From Minisyncoccota bacterium (GTDB lineage Bacteria > Patescibacteriota > Minisyncoccia > Phycocordibacterales > JAGLPS01): 32,288 nt of DNA. A program made the position numbers and the translations under genes. Shown in pieces: positions 1 through 6,823 of this stretch. Within the stretch, counting starts at the first letter, position 1, and every line of letters begins with the position of its first letter. Location: positions 1-32,288 of the forward strand of contig JAGLPS010000004.1 in NCBI GenBank assembly GCA_023137185.1, read 5' to 3'. Under the pieces are notes generated by a model. That model was not told the origin of the DNA. It made no database searches and worked only from the letters and a program-made list of their open reading frames with translations.

Positions 1-500
1 TTAGCAATGTCTGACTGACCAAACTTAGCCCAACAAGGAGATGAGGACATCCATGGTCTTGCCCCCTCCCTCTCATAGAGATATCTAGCATACGTGAGAT
101 TCCCATTAAGGGTATAAATATCGTATCCAAGTCTGTTTGAAGTCTTGCCGTGATAATATTCGTTCACTTGCATCACTCCAATATCAGACTTGTTTACTTC
201 CCCTCTCAAAGGATTTCCTATCTTGTTATATTGTCTGAAGCGAGATTCACAATACGCGATGTCCGCCAAGAGCGGAATGTCTGAGAAATAATGTCGAACA
301 TAGATTTCAACGTTAACGTCACGGAAAAACTTTTCTTTTTCGTCCCCTTTAACGACCTGTTGCGGCACTTGGCTTTCTTCGGTGATAGAAATTACTTCCC
401 TATCTACGAAATCAGATGGTACTTTAGTTTGAGTCAGATTTGAAAGAGCAAAAAGTAAGCTTAACGCGGTAAATTCTAAAATATATAAGGTTTTATGTAT
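1..500 (-). CDS. lytic transglycosylase / lysozyme-like domain protein (C-terminus cut by window edge)
   Basis: The minus-strand frame is open from about 503 to the left edge, so the C-terminus lies outside the window. The translation has a hydrophobic N-terminus (LYILEFTALSLLFALSNL), a linker of about 50 residues, then an SLT/lysozyme-like domain: an ES pair in CESRFRQ (the position of the catalytic Glu), the G-x-MQV-N motif in GVMQVNEYYH, and a tail with NLTYARYLY and PWMSSSPCW. This domain cuts peptidoglycan glycan strands, here probably outside the membrane. No ATG, GTG or TTG precedes the signal segment: upstream is a TAA at 504-506, and the best starts are ATA (500) or ATT (479). The start is therefore unresolved: non-canonical initiation, a small indel or a sequence error are all possible. 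The domain call is fairly sure; the exact boundaries are not. Confidence 0.75.
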   Translation of the reverse strand, partial: MHKTLYILEFTALSLLFALSNLTQTKVPSDFVDREVISITEESQVPQQVVKGDEKEKFFRDVNVEIYVRHYFSDIPLLADIAYCESRFRQYNKIGNPLRGEVNKSDIGVMQVNEYYHGKTSNRLGYDIYTLNGNLTYARYLYEREGARPWMSSSPCWAKFGQSDIA

Positions 501-568
501 TAATTAGCTATCTTGCTTTAGTTTCCTGCTTTAAGGGCAGAAAATGTTGGGCAAGACGCCTGTCAAAC

Positions 569-594
569 AAAAAACCAGCTCGTCGCTGGATTCT
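569..594 (-). terminator. Rho-independent terminator after the PspC gene
   Basis: CCAGC/GCTGG stem (575-579 with 585-589) and a 5-nt loop; read on the minus strand it is followed by a run of six T. It lies downstream of the PspC-domain gene on the same strand. Confidence 0.6.
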
Positions 595-709
595 TTTATA
601 TTATAACAGGCTGACAGGAATTGTCAACCCTGCATAATGAGATTTGGCGTAGCACTTTAAATATGTCCCGCAACAAACGGCTCTATATAAAGATAAAACT
701 ACATTTAGA

Positions 710-931
710 TTAGGTAGTAGCCCCTTCTTCAGGCATAATAATCCACGCAAGAATATAACCAATCGCCATAGGTCCAAACCACGTAAAAATAGCAAATAAA
801 ATAGCTATGAGACGGACAAGAGTGGGGTCAAGGTCGTAGGTATCGGCAATTCCGCCGCATACGCCGGCAATTATCTTGTGTTTGTCAGACCGATGAAGCT
901 TTTTGCTCTTTTTTTCTTCCATAGTCACCAT
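710..931 (-). CDS. PspC-domain membrane protein
   Basis: 73 residues. After a basic N-terminus (EEKKSKKLHRSDKHK) comes the PspC signature IAGVCGGIADTYDLDPTLVR, then a long hydrophobic segment containing a WFGP turn, ending in the typical tail IIMPEE. PspC-type proteins are inner-membrane stress proteins; standalone copies of this size are common in bacteria. The start is ATG at 931 or the ATG at 922 (MEEKK); neither has a clear SD. It seems to be a single-gene unit, with a terminator hairpin upstream at 947-977 and its own terminator downstream. The family call is strong; the role in this organism is unknown. Confidence 0.85.
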   Translation of the reverse strand: MVTMEEKKSKKLHRSDKHKIIAGVCGGIADTYDLDPTLVRLIAILFAIFTWFGPMAIGYILAWIIMPEEGATT

Positions 932-937
932 AATAGC

Positions 938-1052
938 ATAAAAAATGGCCGGAAGGATTTAGTGGATCCAACCGGCCTTGTTCGATGGCGATGTCGTTCG
1001 CCGTTAAAGCCCGAACGGTTATAGTCTATAACAGCGGCATCGCCTAAGTCAA
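938..1052 (-). ncRNA. putative structured small RNA with terminator
   Basis: No ORF. Read on the minus strand, a GGCCGG/CCGGCC hairpin (947-977, with an inner GGAT/ATCC stem) is followed by ATTTTTT, a good terminator. Upstream, 987-993 pairs with 1038-1044 (GGCGATG/CATCGCC), enclosing two smaller stems (995-1000 with 1012-1017; 1018-1023 with 1027-1032), a three-way-junction layout. A promoter-like TTGACT-16-TATAGA on the minus strand (1052 to 1025) overlaps this fold, so the transcript may start inside it (about 80 nt) or further upstream (TTGGCA-18-TACTAT near 1125-1096). Confidence 0.4.
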
Positions 1053-1150
1053 GCAGCAAGAAAGAAGGTGACGCTATTTTTTTATTCCAGACAAATCCGT
1101 TGATAGTACTAACATAGCTATTTAATTGCCAAAGATTCTTGACATCTATA

Positions 1151-1262
1151 TAAAAAAAGCCGGAGGGGGAAAGGAGTACCCCTCCGACGCGCTCTCCATC
1201 AGGTCAGCCGCAGAACCTGATGAACCCGAACAGTTTGACTGAAAATAAGTATACAATTTTCT
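1151..1262 (-). ncRNA. putative small RNA of about 95 nt with own promoter and terminator
   Basis: Minus-strand promoter TTTACA-16-TATACT lies about 1274-1247. The short transcript would hold a stem CATCAGGT/ACCTGATG and end in a strong terminator (CGGAGGGG 1161-1168 with CCCCTCCG 1179-1186) followed by seven T. It matches no RNA family known to me; it lacks the SRP RNA core. A 65-codon frame crosses both hairpins and is unlikely to be translated as such. Confidence 0.45.
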
Positions 1263-1302
1263 TGATAAATGTAAACCTCCCCAACAAAAATTATTGGGCG
1301 TA

Positions 1303-1726
1303 GATAAAAGAAACCAGCCCCGTGAGATAGGCATTATCGCCATCTCACAGGGCTGGTTCTGACTTAATTAAAAGCAAGTGTTCCGAACTTAATCTTTTTT
1401 GCGAGTCCCCTACCTTATTGAAGGTACCAGACTTGCTTGAAAAAAATTTGTTTGGAGTGGTGTAGTGAGTGTCTTCTCTACTCCCACAAACACCTCTGGA
1501 ATGAGGAATCGCAGAAAGAGAAGAAGCAGTCCTACACTCAATAAACGTAATAAGAACGTCATTTTTATCTACGGACGGGACATCACGACGGCACTCGACG
1601 TTTTCATTAGTTAGTAGTTTCTTTTTCTACTCCCTACCAACTATTCATATGCCGCATGCGGAAAATCGTCTTTCGACGGCCACCCTTCCGTACACCTTAT
1701 AATACTACTTTTTCAGGAGTTGTCAA
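1303..1726 (-). ncRNA. putative transcript of about 390 nt, strongly folded
   Basis: A clear minus-strand promoter (TTGACA at 1726-1721, 16-nt spacer, TATTAT at 1704-1699) faces a large terminator-like hairpin (AACCAGCCC 1312-1320 with GGGCTGGTT 1350-1358, with an inner GTGAGAT/ATCTCAC stem) followed by CTTTTAT. Between them are several short stems, including AAGCAAGT/ACTTGCTT (1373-1438) around a TACCTT/AAGGTA hairpin. I checked for tmRNA, RNase P and SRP RNA signatures and saw none that hold. It may encode the small peptide listed at 1410-1562. Confidence 0.4.
1410..1562 (-). CDS. possible small hydrophobic peptide (50 residues)
   Basis: ATG frame inside the transcript at 1303-1726. The N-terminus, MTFLLRLLSVGLLLLFLRFL, looks like a membrane segment; the tail is polar and has no recognisable motif. 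No SD precedes it, although other small orphan genes here have strong ones, so it may be a chance frame in a structured RNA. Confidence 0.22.
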   Translation of the reverse strand: MTFLLRLLSVGLLLLFLRFLIPEVFVGVEKTLTTPLQTNFFQASLVPSIR

Positions 1727-1753
1727 TATCTAATGTACATATCTAAATAGAAA

Positions 1754-2638
1754 TTAACGTGACATTTCTGTTTCGTAATATTCAAATAGAGCTTTGATAC
1801 CAGCCAAGTTTTGCTCCCACTCAATAGTTTTATGAGTCGAGAGCTCTACCGTAATTGCCGAAATATTTATCGAAGCCAGCCACCCTTCGGCATCACCCGT
1901 AATTTCATAAAAATCAAACGAATCAACCGCCGGATATCCTGACGCCTTCGAGTACAAGTTCATAATAGCGCGTGTCTCTGGAAGAATGCCATCTTCACAC
2001 TCTGACGCATACACGGCATTTGACTGACTGTGCCAGAAGATAACAGCTTTCAGATTATGCGCTAAAACAAAATCTCGAATAGCCTGCGCTTCCGGCTCGG
2101 AAAATGGCCTTTCTCCAGCGCTTACAACATTCCCCCGCCACATACTTTCCGGTTTCCATTTGCAATCAAAATTACGGTTGAGGTCTACATCACGCGCGTT
2201 GAATCTCCCCAGCCCAATGGTTTCTGTGGTATCTGGCACATCTGCGACGGCAAAACGACCTTCCAAACCTACCACTTTATACACTCCATCGGGGTTAGCA
2301 GATGGAATCACGCTGACAGTGAGATTCTCGGGAATAATGTCAGGATTTTCCTTGAGATAATCTATGAAATGATACGCCAGAAGCACGCTGTTCCATTCAT
2401 ATCCGCCGTGTATACCGCCAACAAACAACAGCTGCGTATCCCCTTCCCCAAATGTATATGCCTCTATAAAACGTCCTTCTACAGACGCGCCAATTATCTC
2501 TCGCACTAGTTCATAGGTTGCCGTAGGTGGAAACTCCTGTGTTTCCTTTCGCAAACTAGTAAACATAAATATCCCAACGCCAACTACGGCGAGAAAAATA
2601 ATTATCTTAAAAAGTTTCTTGTTAGAAAGGAGCCGCAT
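1754..2638 (-). CDS. membrane-anchored M14-family zinc carboxypeptidase (catalytically complete copy)
   Basis: 294 residues. N-terminal membrane anchor (residues about 10-27), then an M14 carboxypeptidase domain facing outside. Zinc ligands: His77 and Glu81 in GGIHGGYEW, and His203 in FWHSQ. Substrate-binding NRN is at 154-156 (VDLNRNFDC) and the general-base Glu at 265 (TVELSTH). M14 enzymes remove C-terminal residues from peptides; in bacterial envelopes they often trim peptidoglycan stem peptides, which is an inference here. The ATG overlaps the TAA of the upstream paralogue (position 2638 shared), so the pair is probably one operon with coupled translation. It is a tandem duplicate of 2638-3552, but only this copy keeps the full active site. 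Confidence 0.85.
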   Translation of the reverse strand: MRLLSNKKLFKIIIFLAVVGVGIFMFTSLRKETQEFPPTATYELVREIIGASVEGRFIEAYTFGEGDTQLLFVGGIHGGYEWNSVLLAYHFIDYLKENPDIIPENLTVSVIPSANPDGVYKVVGLEGRFAVADVPDTTETIGLGRFNARDVDLNRNFDCKWKPESMWRGNVVSAGERPFSEPEAQAIRDFVLAHNLKAVIFWHSQSNAVYASECEDGILPETRAIMNLYSKASGYPAVDSFDFYEITGDAEGWLASINISAITVELSTHKTIEWEQNLAGIKALFEYYETEMSR

Positions 2639-3552
2639 TATTCAGCATAATGCTCAAGGAGCGCTTTAATACCCTTTAGATTTTCGTCCCACTCAACAGA
2701 GTCGTGCGTCGAGAGAAGCACGCTTATGGCGGGAATATTTTCTTTAGCCAACCAATTTACCATATCTCCCGTTACCGCGTAAAAATCAAAATCCTCGTAT
2801 GCTGGATATCCGGAAGCTTCCGCGTATATATTTGTAATCGTACTCGTTTCAGGCAAAACGCCATTCAGGCAATTTGAGGCAAAGACACCGCCCGCGGCGC
2901 TATACCAGACAACAACCGCGCTTAGTTTATGCGTTTCTACATAGTTTTTTATCGCCTGTGTTTCCGGCTCGGAAAACGGTTTATCTCCGCCGCTTACAGT
3001 TCTATTCTGCCACTTGCCGCTAGACTGCCATTCACAGTCAAAGTTTCGATTGAGGTCTACATCGTTTGCATTAAAGCGGCCGGGTATTGTCTCCTGCAAT
3101 GACGGCACATCTATTTTCGTAAAAGGGCTGGTGGTACCGACAATTTTGTTAAGCCCATCGGGATTCAATACTGGAATGACCGTTATTTTCACATTCGCAG
3201 GAATTGCATCAGGGTTTGTTTTGAGATAGTTTATCAGCTCATATGCCACAAGAGTAGTATTCCATTCGTATCCGCCGTGTATGCCACCGACAAACAAAAG
3301 TTCCATTGCGCCGTTTCCGTAGTGATATGCGACTATATCTCTCCCTTCAACGGATGTGCCGATAAGCGTCTCTCCCTTATTCTCCTGCTCCGCAGCTTGA
3401 TTTTCGTCCGTCTCTGTCACATCGTCTGATATTATTGTATCCGAAGGAGTGCCTTTACTAAAATCTACCCCGCTCGATGAACTCTGCACAAAAAAGTACA
3501 CACCCATACCGGCAATAATAATGACTATTAGTATGATGATAAAATTCTTCAT
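2638..3552 (-). CDS. M14-like carboxypeptidase paralogue lacking catalytic residues (probable pseudoenzyme)
   Basis: 304 residues with an N-terminal membrane anchor (residues about 3-22) and an acidic, Ser/Thr-rich linker (to about 60) before the M14-like domain. It aligns along its length with the next gene: GGIHGGYEW keeps the first two zinc ligands and VDLNRNFDC the binding site. The third zinc ligand is Tyr217 (VVWYS, where the paralogue has FWHS), and the catalytic Glu is Leu279 (SVLLSTH against TVELSTH). Both losses would abolish normal hydrolysis, so a binding or regulatory role is likely. The frame is intact and well conserved elsewhere, which argues against simple decay. First gene of the pair; a weak AGGA precedes the ATG. 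Confidence 0.82.
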   Translation of the reverse strand: MKNFIIILIVIIIAGMGVYFFVQSSSSGVDFSKGTPSDTIISDDVTETDENQAAEQENKGETLIGTSVEGRDIVAYHYGNGAMELLFVGGIHGGYEWNTTLVAYELINYLKTNPDAIPANVKITVIPVLNPDGLNKIVGTTSPFTKIDVPSLQETIPGRFNANDVDLNRNFDCEWQSSGKWQNRTVSGGDKPFSEPETQAIKNYVETHKLSAVVVWYSAAGGVFASNCLNGVLPETSTITNIYAEASGYPAYEDFDFYAVTGDMVNWLAKENIPAISVLLSTHDSVEWDENLKGIKALLEHYAE

Positions 3553-3602
3553 AATTATCCTATTTTAGCACAAACTTAAAAGTTGTCTGCGGAAACTTAA
3601 AT

Positions 3603-4496
3603 CTAAAACGGATTGCTTCCTTGGATGAGTTCTGGGGGTCCGTCTTGAATTATTATTCCCCCGCCGTCAGGTATCTCTCCTCCGGTAAAATCAGTATCCT
3701 CTGAAGAAGATTCCTCGGATGAAGATTCCTCCGAAGTAGACGAAGAAGTACTTTCTTCAGAAGAGGTGTCTCCCGAACTGCTACCAGACTGGACTTCCTC
3801 CAATTCTTCTTGAATTGTCTCCACTTCCTCCTGCGCTTGAGTTACCACATCTTCCTGCATAATTATTTCCTCTGAAGTTATTGTTATTTGTTCATTTTCA
3901 TTTGCAGATGAATTTGCAAGAGTCTCAATGATAGCATCTATCTCCCCTGCCGCCTCGAAAATAGTCGTGAAATAAATATCTATCTGCTCTTGTGAAAATC
4001 CGGAGTTTTCAGGCGTGAGGGCATCAATAATCGCGAGAAGATCGTCTACAAATGATTTAACGGCCTCGGCATCTTTTTTGATAGCGCTTGCCGTCTTGTT
4101 GGGACAACTTTTGAGGATATTATTTATTTCCGCACGTTTTCCATTAATATCTGCTTCAATCTTAGGAGTTTCCGTATAAAGCCTGATTTTGGGATTTGTA
4201 CTCGGTTTATCAAACAAAATATCAAGACTTCTGACAATATTTGCTATTTTTATACACTCCGCCTGAACAGCCGCATATTGCGAATATGTGGCCCGAAATA
4301 TCTTTTTAAATTCGTTGAGCTTGTCTGTTTCCTCTTCCACGAGAGTCTGCGCTTGGGAGAGTTTCATTTGTAGTTTTTCTTCTTGGGTCTTTTTCTCATC
4401 CTGTAAACGAAAACACATATATACCCCTCCGCCAACAAGCACGGCAATTACAATAACAATAAGCGGCACAGCGATTCCTTTTTGAGTGTTCCTCAT
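3603..4496 (-). CDS. anchored coiled-coil protein with Ser/Glu-rich C-terminus, function unknown
   Basis: 297 residues from the ATG at 4496, whose ATGA overlaps the TGA of the upstream exonuclease; an in-frame ATG at 4514 would add six residues. The N-terminus (RNTQKGIAVPLIVIVIAVLV) resembles a type IV pilin-like leader, with a Lys-Gly before a hydrophobic helix, but the residue at +5 is Pro rather than the usual Glu, so it may just be a membrane anchor. Then come a charged coiled-coil segment (about 40-75), a helical middle domain with two Cys (about 80 and 137), a Gln/Glu-rich helix (about 200-235) and a low-complexity Ser/Glu stretch (about 240-270). I recognise no enzymatic domain. Probably a cell-surface protein co-transcribed with the exonuclease. 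Confidence 0.75.
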   Translation of the reverse strand: MRNTQKGIAVPLIVIVIAVLVGGGVYMCFRLQDEKKTQEEKLQMKLSQAQTLVEEETDKLNEFKKIFRATYSQYAAVQAECIKIANIVRSLDILFDKPSTNPKIRLYTETPKIEADINGKRAEINNILKSCPNKTASAIKKDAEAVKSFVDDLLAIIDALTPENSGFSQEQIDIYFTTIFEAAGEIDAIIETLANSSANENEQITITSEEIIMQEDVVTQAQEEVETIQEELEEVQSGSSSGDTSSEESTSSSTSEESSSEESSSEDTDFTGGEIPDGGGIIIQDGPPELIQGSNPF

Positions 4497-5092
4497 ATTT
4501 TTATATTTTTCCACGGAATCGGATACTTCGCAAATTCGGGGAGAAGATTTTTGCTGTATAGAAGTCGAGAAAAAGCTTCCGCTTCGTAAAGAGCGCCGTT
4601 TAGCGCGTTGTGCGGATGTGGCTCCACTGGAATACCAACATATTTCATAATCGTATCTGAATTAAGGGCGCTTCTCCCCTTTTCCACTGGAGGAGTTACA
4701 CCTCTTTCAGTGATATGAAGATAACACATTGAATGCAAATCAAGCGAGCGGTACGCGAGCGGAAAATTTATATGGGCGCGATGCGCCGCGGTACGAAGAA
4801 AATCAACATCCGTGGAAGGATTCTGTCCCGCAATCGTGTGATTTTCGCTTTCAAGAGCCCATTTGAAAAACTCCTCCACTAATTCTGCCTCTGTCTTTTT
4901 TAGCGGGTCGGTAATTTCTTTTTCCGTAAACCCATTCACTTCAAGCGCCCCGTCCATTATGTGCGCTCCTTTCCAAATTTTGCACTCTTCATAAAAACGG
5001 CGTTCAGCATTTGAAAAATCCACCGCTCCAATACTCACAATAGAGTGAAGATTTGCGTCAACTCCTGATAATTCACAGTCGGTTATTATCAT
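4493..5092 (-). CDS. DnaQ-like (DEDDh) 3'-5' exonuclease-family protein with altered last motif
   Basis: 199 residues with an RNase H-fold exonuclease pattern: motif I as Asp5-Cys-Glu7 in ITDCELSG, motif II in AGQNPSTDVDF (Asp95 or Asp97), and a motif III region HPHNALNGALYEAEAF. DEDDh enzymes have His followed five residues later by a metal-binding Asp (HxAxxDA); here His161 is followed by Gly166. Either the enzyme is inactive or a nearby acidic residue (Glu170 or Glu172) replaces it. Family members trim DNA or RNA 3' ends. No SD precedes the ATG. The stop overlaps the start of the next gene by 4 nt. Confidence 0.75.
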   Translation of the reverse strand: MIITDCELSGVDANLHSIVSIGAVDFSNAERRFYEECKIWKGAHIMDGALEVNGFTEKEITDPLKKTEAELVEEFFKWALESENHTIAGQNPSTDVDFLRTAAHRAHINFPLAYRSLDLHSMCYLHITERGVTPPVEKGRSALNSDTIMKYVGIPVEPHPHNALNGALYEAEAFSRLLYSKNLLPEFAKYPIPWKNIKI

Positions 5093-5121
5093 AAAATAGC
5101 TTTTAGCTTATAGCCGTTAGC
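5093..5121. repeat. AGCTTTTAGCTTATAGCC-type short repeat
   Basis: A run built from AGCTTTTAGCTTATAGCCGTTAGC sub-blocks. Related runs lie at 8033-8074 and 30452-30470, all intergenic. No known role. Confidence 0.5.
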
Positions 5122-5153
5122 TTGAATACAAGATGAATTGTATCATAAACAAT

Positions 5154-5244
5154 TGGGAATTTTTGAAAAATCTTCAGGGACAGATCAAAACAAAGCATCT
5201 GACCGAGGCGATACAGTACAGGAATCTGGATAGGGATTTTTTTG
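5154..5244 (+). pseudogene. fragment of the 3' end of a comM/yifB-like gene (copy 1, frameshifted)
   Basis: About 90 bp almost identical to 6829-6919. Read in the right frames it gives the C-terminal tail of Mg-chelatase-like ComM/YifB proteins (QIKTKHLTEAIQYRNLDR; the family ends in HLAEAIQYRSLDR). Relative to copy 2 it has one extra G after TCAGG, breaking the frame at its N-terminal side. The rest of comM is absent. A 69-codon frame beginning at 5133 covers it but runs beyond the homologous part and is probably not a gene. Confidence 0.75.
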
Positions 5245-5319
5245 TTAAAGGCATCCAATTTAAAAATGTATTACAGTGTATTCTTTTTAAAATTCTTCAG
5301 AAAGCCTTTAAAAAGGTCA

Positions 5320-5348
5320 TTTACGAGAGAAAGACAGGGTGATATTAT
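5320..5348 (+). promoter_or_regulatory. promoter giving a leaderless mRNA for the next gene
   Basis: TTTACG-17-TATTAT, with the -10 box ending 6 nt before the ATG at 5355. Confidence 0.5.
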
Positions 5349-5354
5349 AAAAAT

Positions 5355-5792
5355 ATGCAGAGGTTTAAGAAAATAGTTCTTGCGTTAATAATATTAATTG
5401 CCATTCTCTTAATACTTCGGGCGGTACTTTCTATCTTCTCCCCCGACTCTAAAGGTAGCCTACTCGAAGGGATCGTTAATATTCTTGGCTTTTATATCTC
5501 TCCACTTCTTCTAGTTTATTGGGTTTTTTTTCTTCCTATATATCCAAAACAGTGGCTGTTATTACCTTTAGGTTGGTATCTTTTAGTGCTTTCAGGGCTT
5601 GTGGGGGTTTCTTATGATAACCCCGTATCAGGAACAGGAGCAGCTGTGTTTTCCTTTGTTGGTGGGGCCCTTTTAATGTTTGTAATCTATCCCCTGTTAG
5701 TTTTACGCATAATCATAAAAATGATCACAGAGCGAAAAGAATCAGCTTCTAATCCTGCCTCTCTTTCGCCTTCTGAACACAAACCCCATTAA
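5355..5792 (+). CDS. small multi-spanning membrane protein, unknown function
   Basis: 145 residues with four hydrophobic segments (about 7-28, 42-66, 68-88 and 96-122) and a short polar Ser/Pro-rich tail. No motif links it to a known family. The ATG lies 6 nt after a -10 box and has no SD, so the mRNA is probably leaderless. A comM tail fragment lies directly upstream, as it does for the unrelated membrane protein at 6965. It is convergent with the small gene at 5898-6065. Confidence 0.65.
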   Translation: MQRFKKIVLALIILIAILLILRAVLSIFSPDSKGSLLEGIVNILGFYISPLLLVYWVFFLPIYPKQWLLLPLGWYLLVLSGLVGVSYDNPVSGTGAAVFSFVGGALLMFVIYPLLVLRIIIKMITERKESASNPASLSPSEHKPH

Positions 5793-5846
5793 ACCGGTGC
5801 CAAAAAGAGCTAAATTGTTACTTTCCTCAAATCGATTTTTTAAGGC

Positions 5847-5881
5847 AAGAAAAACGCTCTTTCAAGTGATGAAAGAGCGTT
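5847..5881 (-). terminator. terminator of the 55-residue protein gene
   Basis: Perfect AACGCTCTTTC/GAAAGAGCGTT stem (5853-5881), followed on the minus strand by TTTTCTT. Confidence 0.8.
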
Positions 5882-5897
5882 AATGGGCTACAGAACT

Positions 5898-6065
5898 CTA
5901 TCGCTTAGGACCTAAACCAGCTTCACGAAAAGCATAATCAAGAGGTAACGCAGTTAAAGCTTTCTTAGTTGGCGACCAGCTTTCAAATTCTTCAACTGCT
6001 TTCTCAATAAAATCCCAATAAGCTTTTTCTTCTGCTTCAGAAAATTCTGTTTTTAAATCAGTCAT
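5898..6065 (-). CDS. small acidic protein of 55 residues, unknown function
   Basis: The start is taken as ATG 6065 because it follows a G8 tract that can act as an SD; an upstream in-frame ATG at 6098 would place that tract inside the coding region. The sequence is acidic and helical (EFSEAEEKAYWDFIEKAVEE), then has ESWSPTKKAL and a basic end. The W-S-P-x-K element resembles YSWPKWKRDL in the protein at 6530, suggesting a small family. A promoter TTGAAC-16-TATGAT lies upstream and a perfect terminator downstream, so it is a one-gene unit. The homopolymer in the SD could make translation variable between cells. Confidence 0.6.
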   Translation of the reverse strand: MTDLKTEFSEAEEKAYWDFIEKAVEEFESWSPTKKALTALPLDYAFREAGLGPKR

Positions 6066-6150
6066 ACCCCCCCCTTTTTTTACCTTACTCACAAACAATC
6101 TCGTATCATATTACATTCATTGCCAAGTTCAAACAAGACCAGCGATCCAC

Positions 6151-6184
6151 TATCGAGGTCCACTATCGAGGTTCAACCTCGATA
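6151..6184. repeat. palindromic repeat locus 1
   Basis: Full palindrome at 6164-6184 (core ATCGAGGTTSAACCTCGAT, S = C here) preceded by a half-arm at 6151-6159. The half-arm and its 5-nt flank (ccact) are directly repeated. Confidence 0.9.
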
Positions 6185-6215
6185 CGCTAAATTACCCCCC
6201 CCCCACTTCCTTCTC

Positions 6216-6350
6216 TTGACAATTATCGTGGTTGTAATACCATAAAAATAACGAGCTGTGAAAGCACTGATCTCTGGGAAGGGGATTTAAATGTTGGCTC
6301 TTGGGGCAGATTGTTCGCGCATTCTGCCTCATTTTTTATCTCTAAAATAA
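6216..6350 (+). ncRNA. putative short transcript, possibly with a 19-codon peptide
   Basis: TTGACA at 6216-6221 with a weak -10 near 6239-6246, and a terminator hairpin GGCAGA/TCTGCC (6303-6330) followed by six T. Between them an SD-like GGAAGGGG precedes ATG 6291, opening a 19-codon frame (MLALGADCSRILPHFLSLK) that runs through the terminator. It is a small RNA or leader-peptide unit. The rest of 6099-6529 holds palindromic repeats and a C11 tract (6195-6205) but no other gene. Confidence 0.35.
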
Positions 6351-6421
6351 AAAATCCACCGCCTTGTATTACGTATAACACGTGACGCGTGACGCCGGAA
6401 AATTTTCTCCCTACTTTTTTT

Positions 6422-6442
6422 TATCGAGGCTGAACCTCGATA
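6422..6442. repeat. palindromic repeat locus 2
   Basis: Same palindrome with one mismatch in the left arm (AGGCT instead of AGGTT). Confidence 0.8.
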
Positions 6443-6474
6443 CGCTTTTAATACGCTTGGTGAAAGAAAAAACA

Positions 6475-6505
6475 AAGCCGCTCGTTAACATTATGAGCGG
6501 CTTTT
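6475..6505. terminator. bidirectional terminator
   Basis: AAAGCCGCTC/GAGCGGCTTT stem with T runs on both strands; ends the minus-strand gene at 6530-6721. Confidence 0.8.
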
Positions 6506-6529
6506 TCGTATACTACTAAAGAACACTTT

Positions 6530-6721
6530 CTACTTCTTCACAGCTATTGGTGTCTTTTCTTTGTCACTCAGTTCCCCCTGGCATGGTTGTAATTCTGAAG
6601 GGTAATTACTACGAAATCCACTCAAATCCCGCTTCCATTTAGGCCAAGAGTATACCTCTCTAGCATTTCTCTCGATAGATTCAGTGATGCTATTTCGCTC
6701 TATTTTCTGCTCTTTTGGCAT
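6530..6721 (-). CDS. small basic protein of 63 residues, unknown function
   Basis: The ATG is preceded by GGAGGTGATGAA, a near-perfect SD, and further upstream by a perfect -10 TATAAT, so this is a real gene. The sequence starts with an Arg/Glu-rich helix (QKIERNSITESIERNAREV), then has YSWPKWKRDLSGF and a polar tail. The Trp-Pro-x-Trp-Lys element recalls small DNA-associated or antitoxin-like proteins, but I cannot assign a family. Single-gene unit with its own terminator. Confidence 0.65.
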   Translation of the reverse strand: MPKEQKIERNSITESIERNAREVYSWPKWKRDLSGFRSNYPSELQPCQGELSDKEKTPIAVKK

Positions 6722-6823
6722 TTCATCACCTCCATTTTAACATCCCTAACATTATAATCTTCAATAATTTTAACAAAAACTATTCTACGTAACAATCACC
6801 CTAATTAAGACTTGGGTGGTAAA

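Noticed and set aside
1146-1343. 65-codon minus-strand frame
   Set aside because: It overlaps a terminator stem and a promoter; more likely non-coding.
1303-1726. tmRNA, RNase P RNA or SRP RNA
   Set aside because: A CCGTCCGTAGATAAAAATGA stretch recalls the RNase P 3' region, but the conserved P4 and GGUGAAANGGUG-type segments, the tmRNA ends and the SRP core are all missing.
5133-5342. 69-codon plus-strand frame
   Set aside because: Explained by the frameshifted comM tail; the remainder has no family features or SD.
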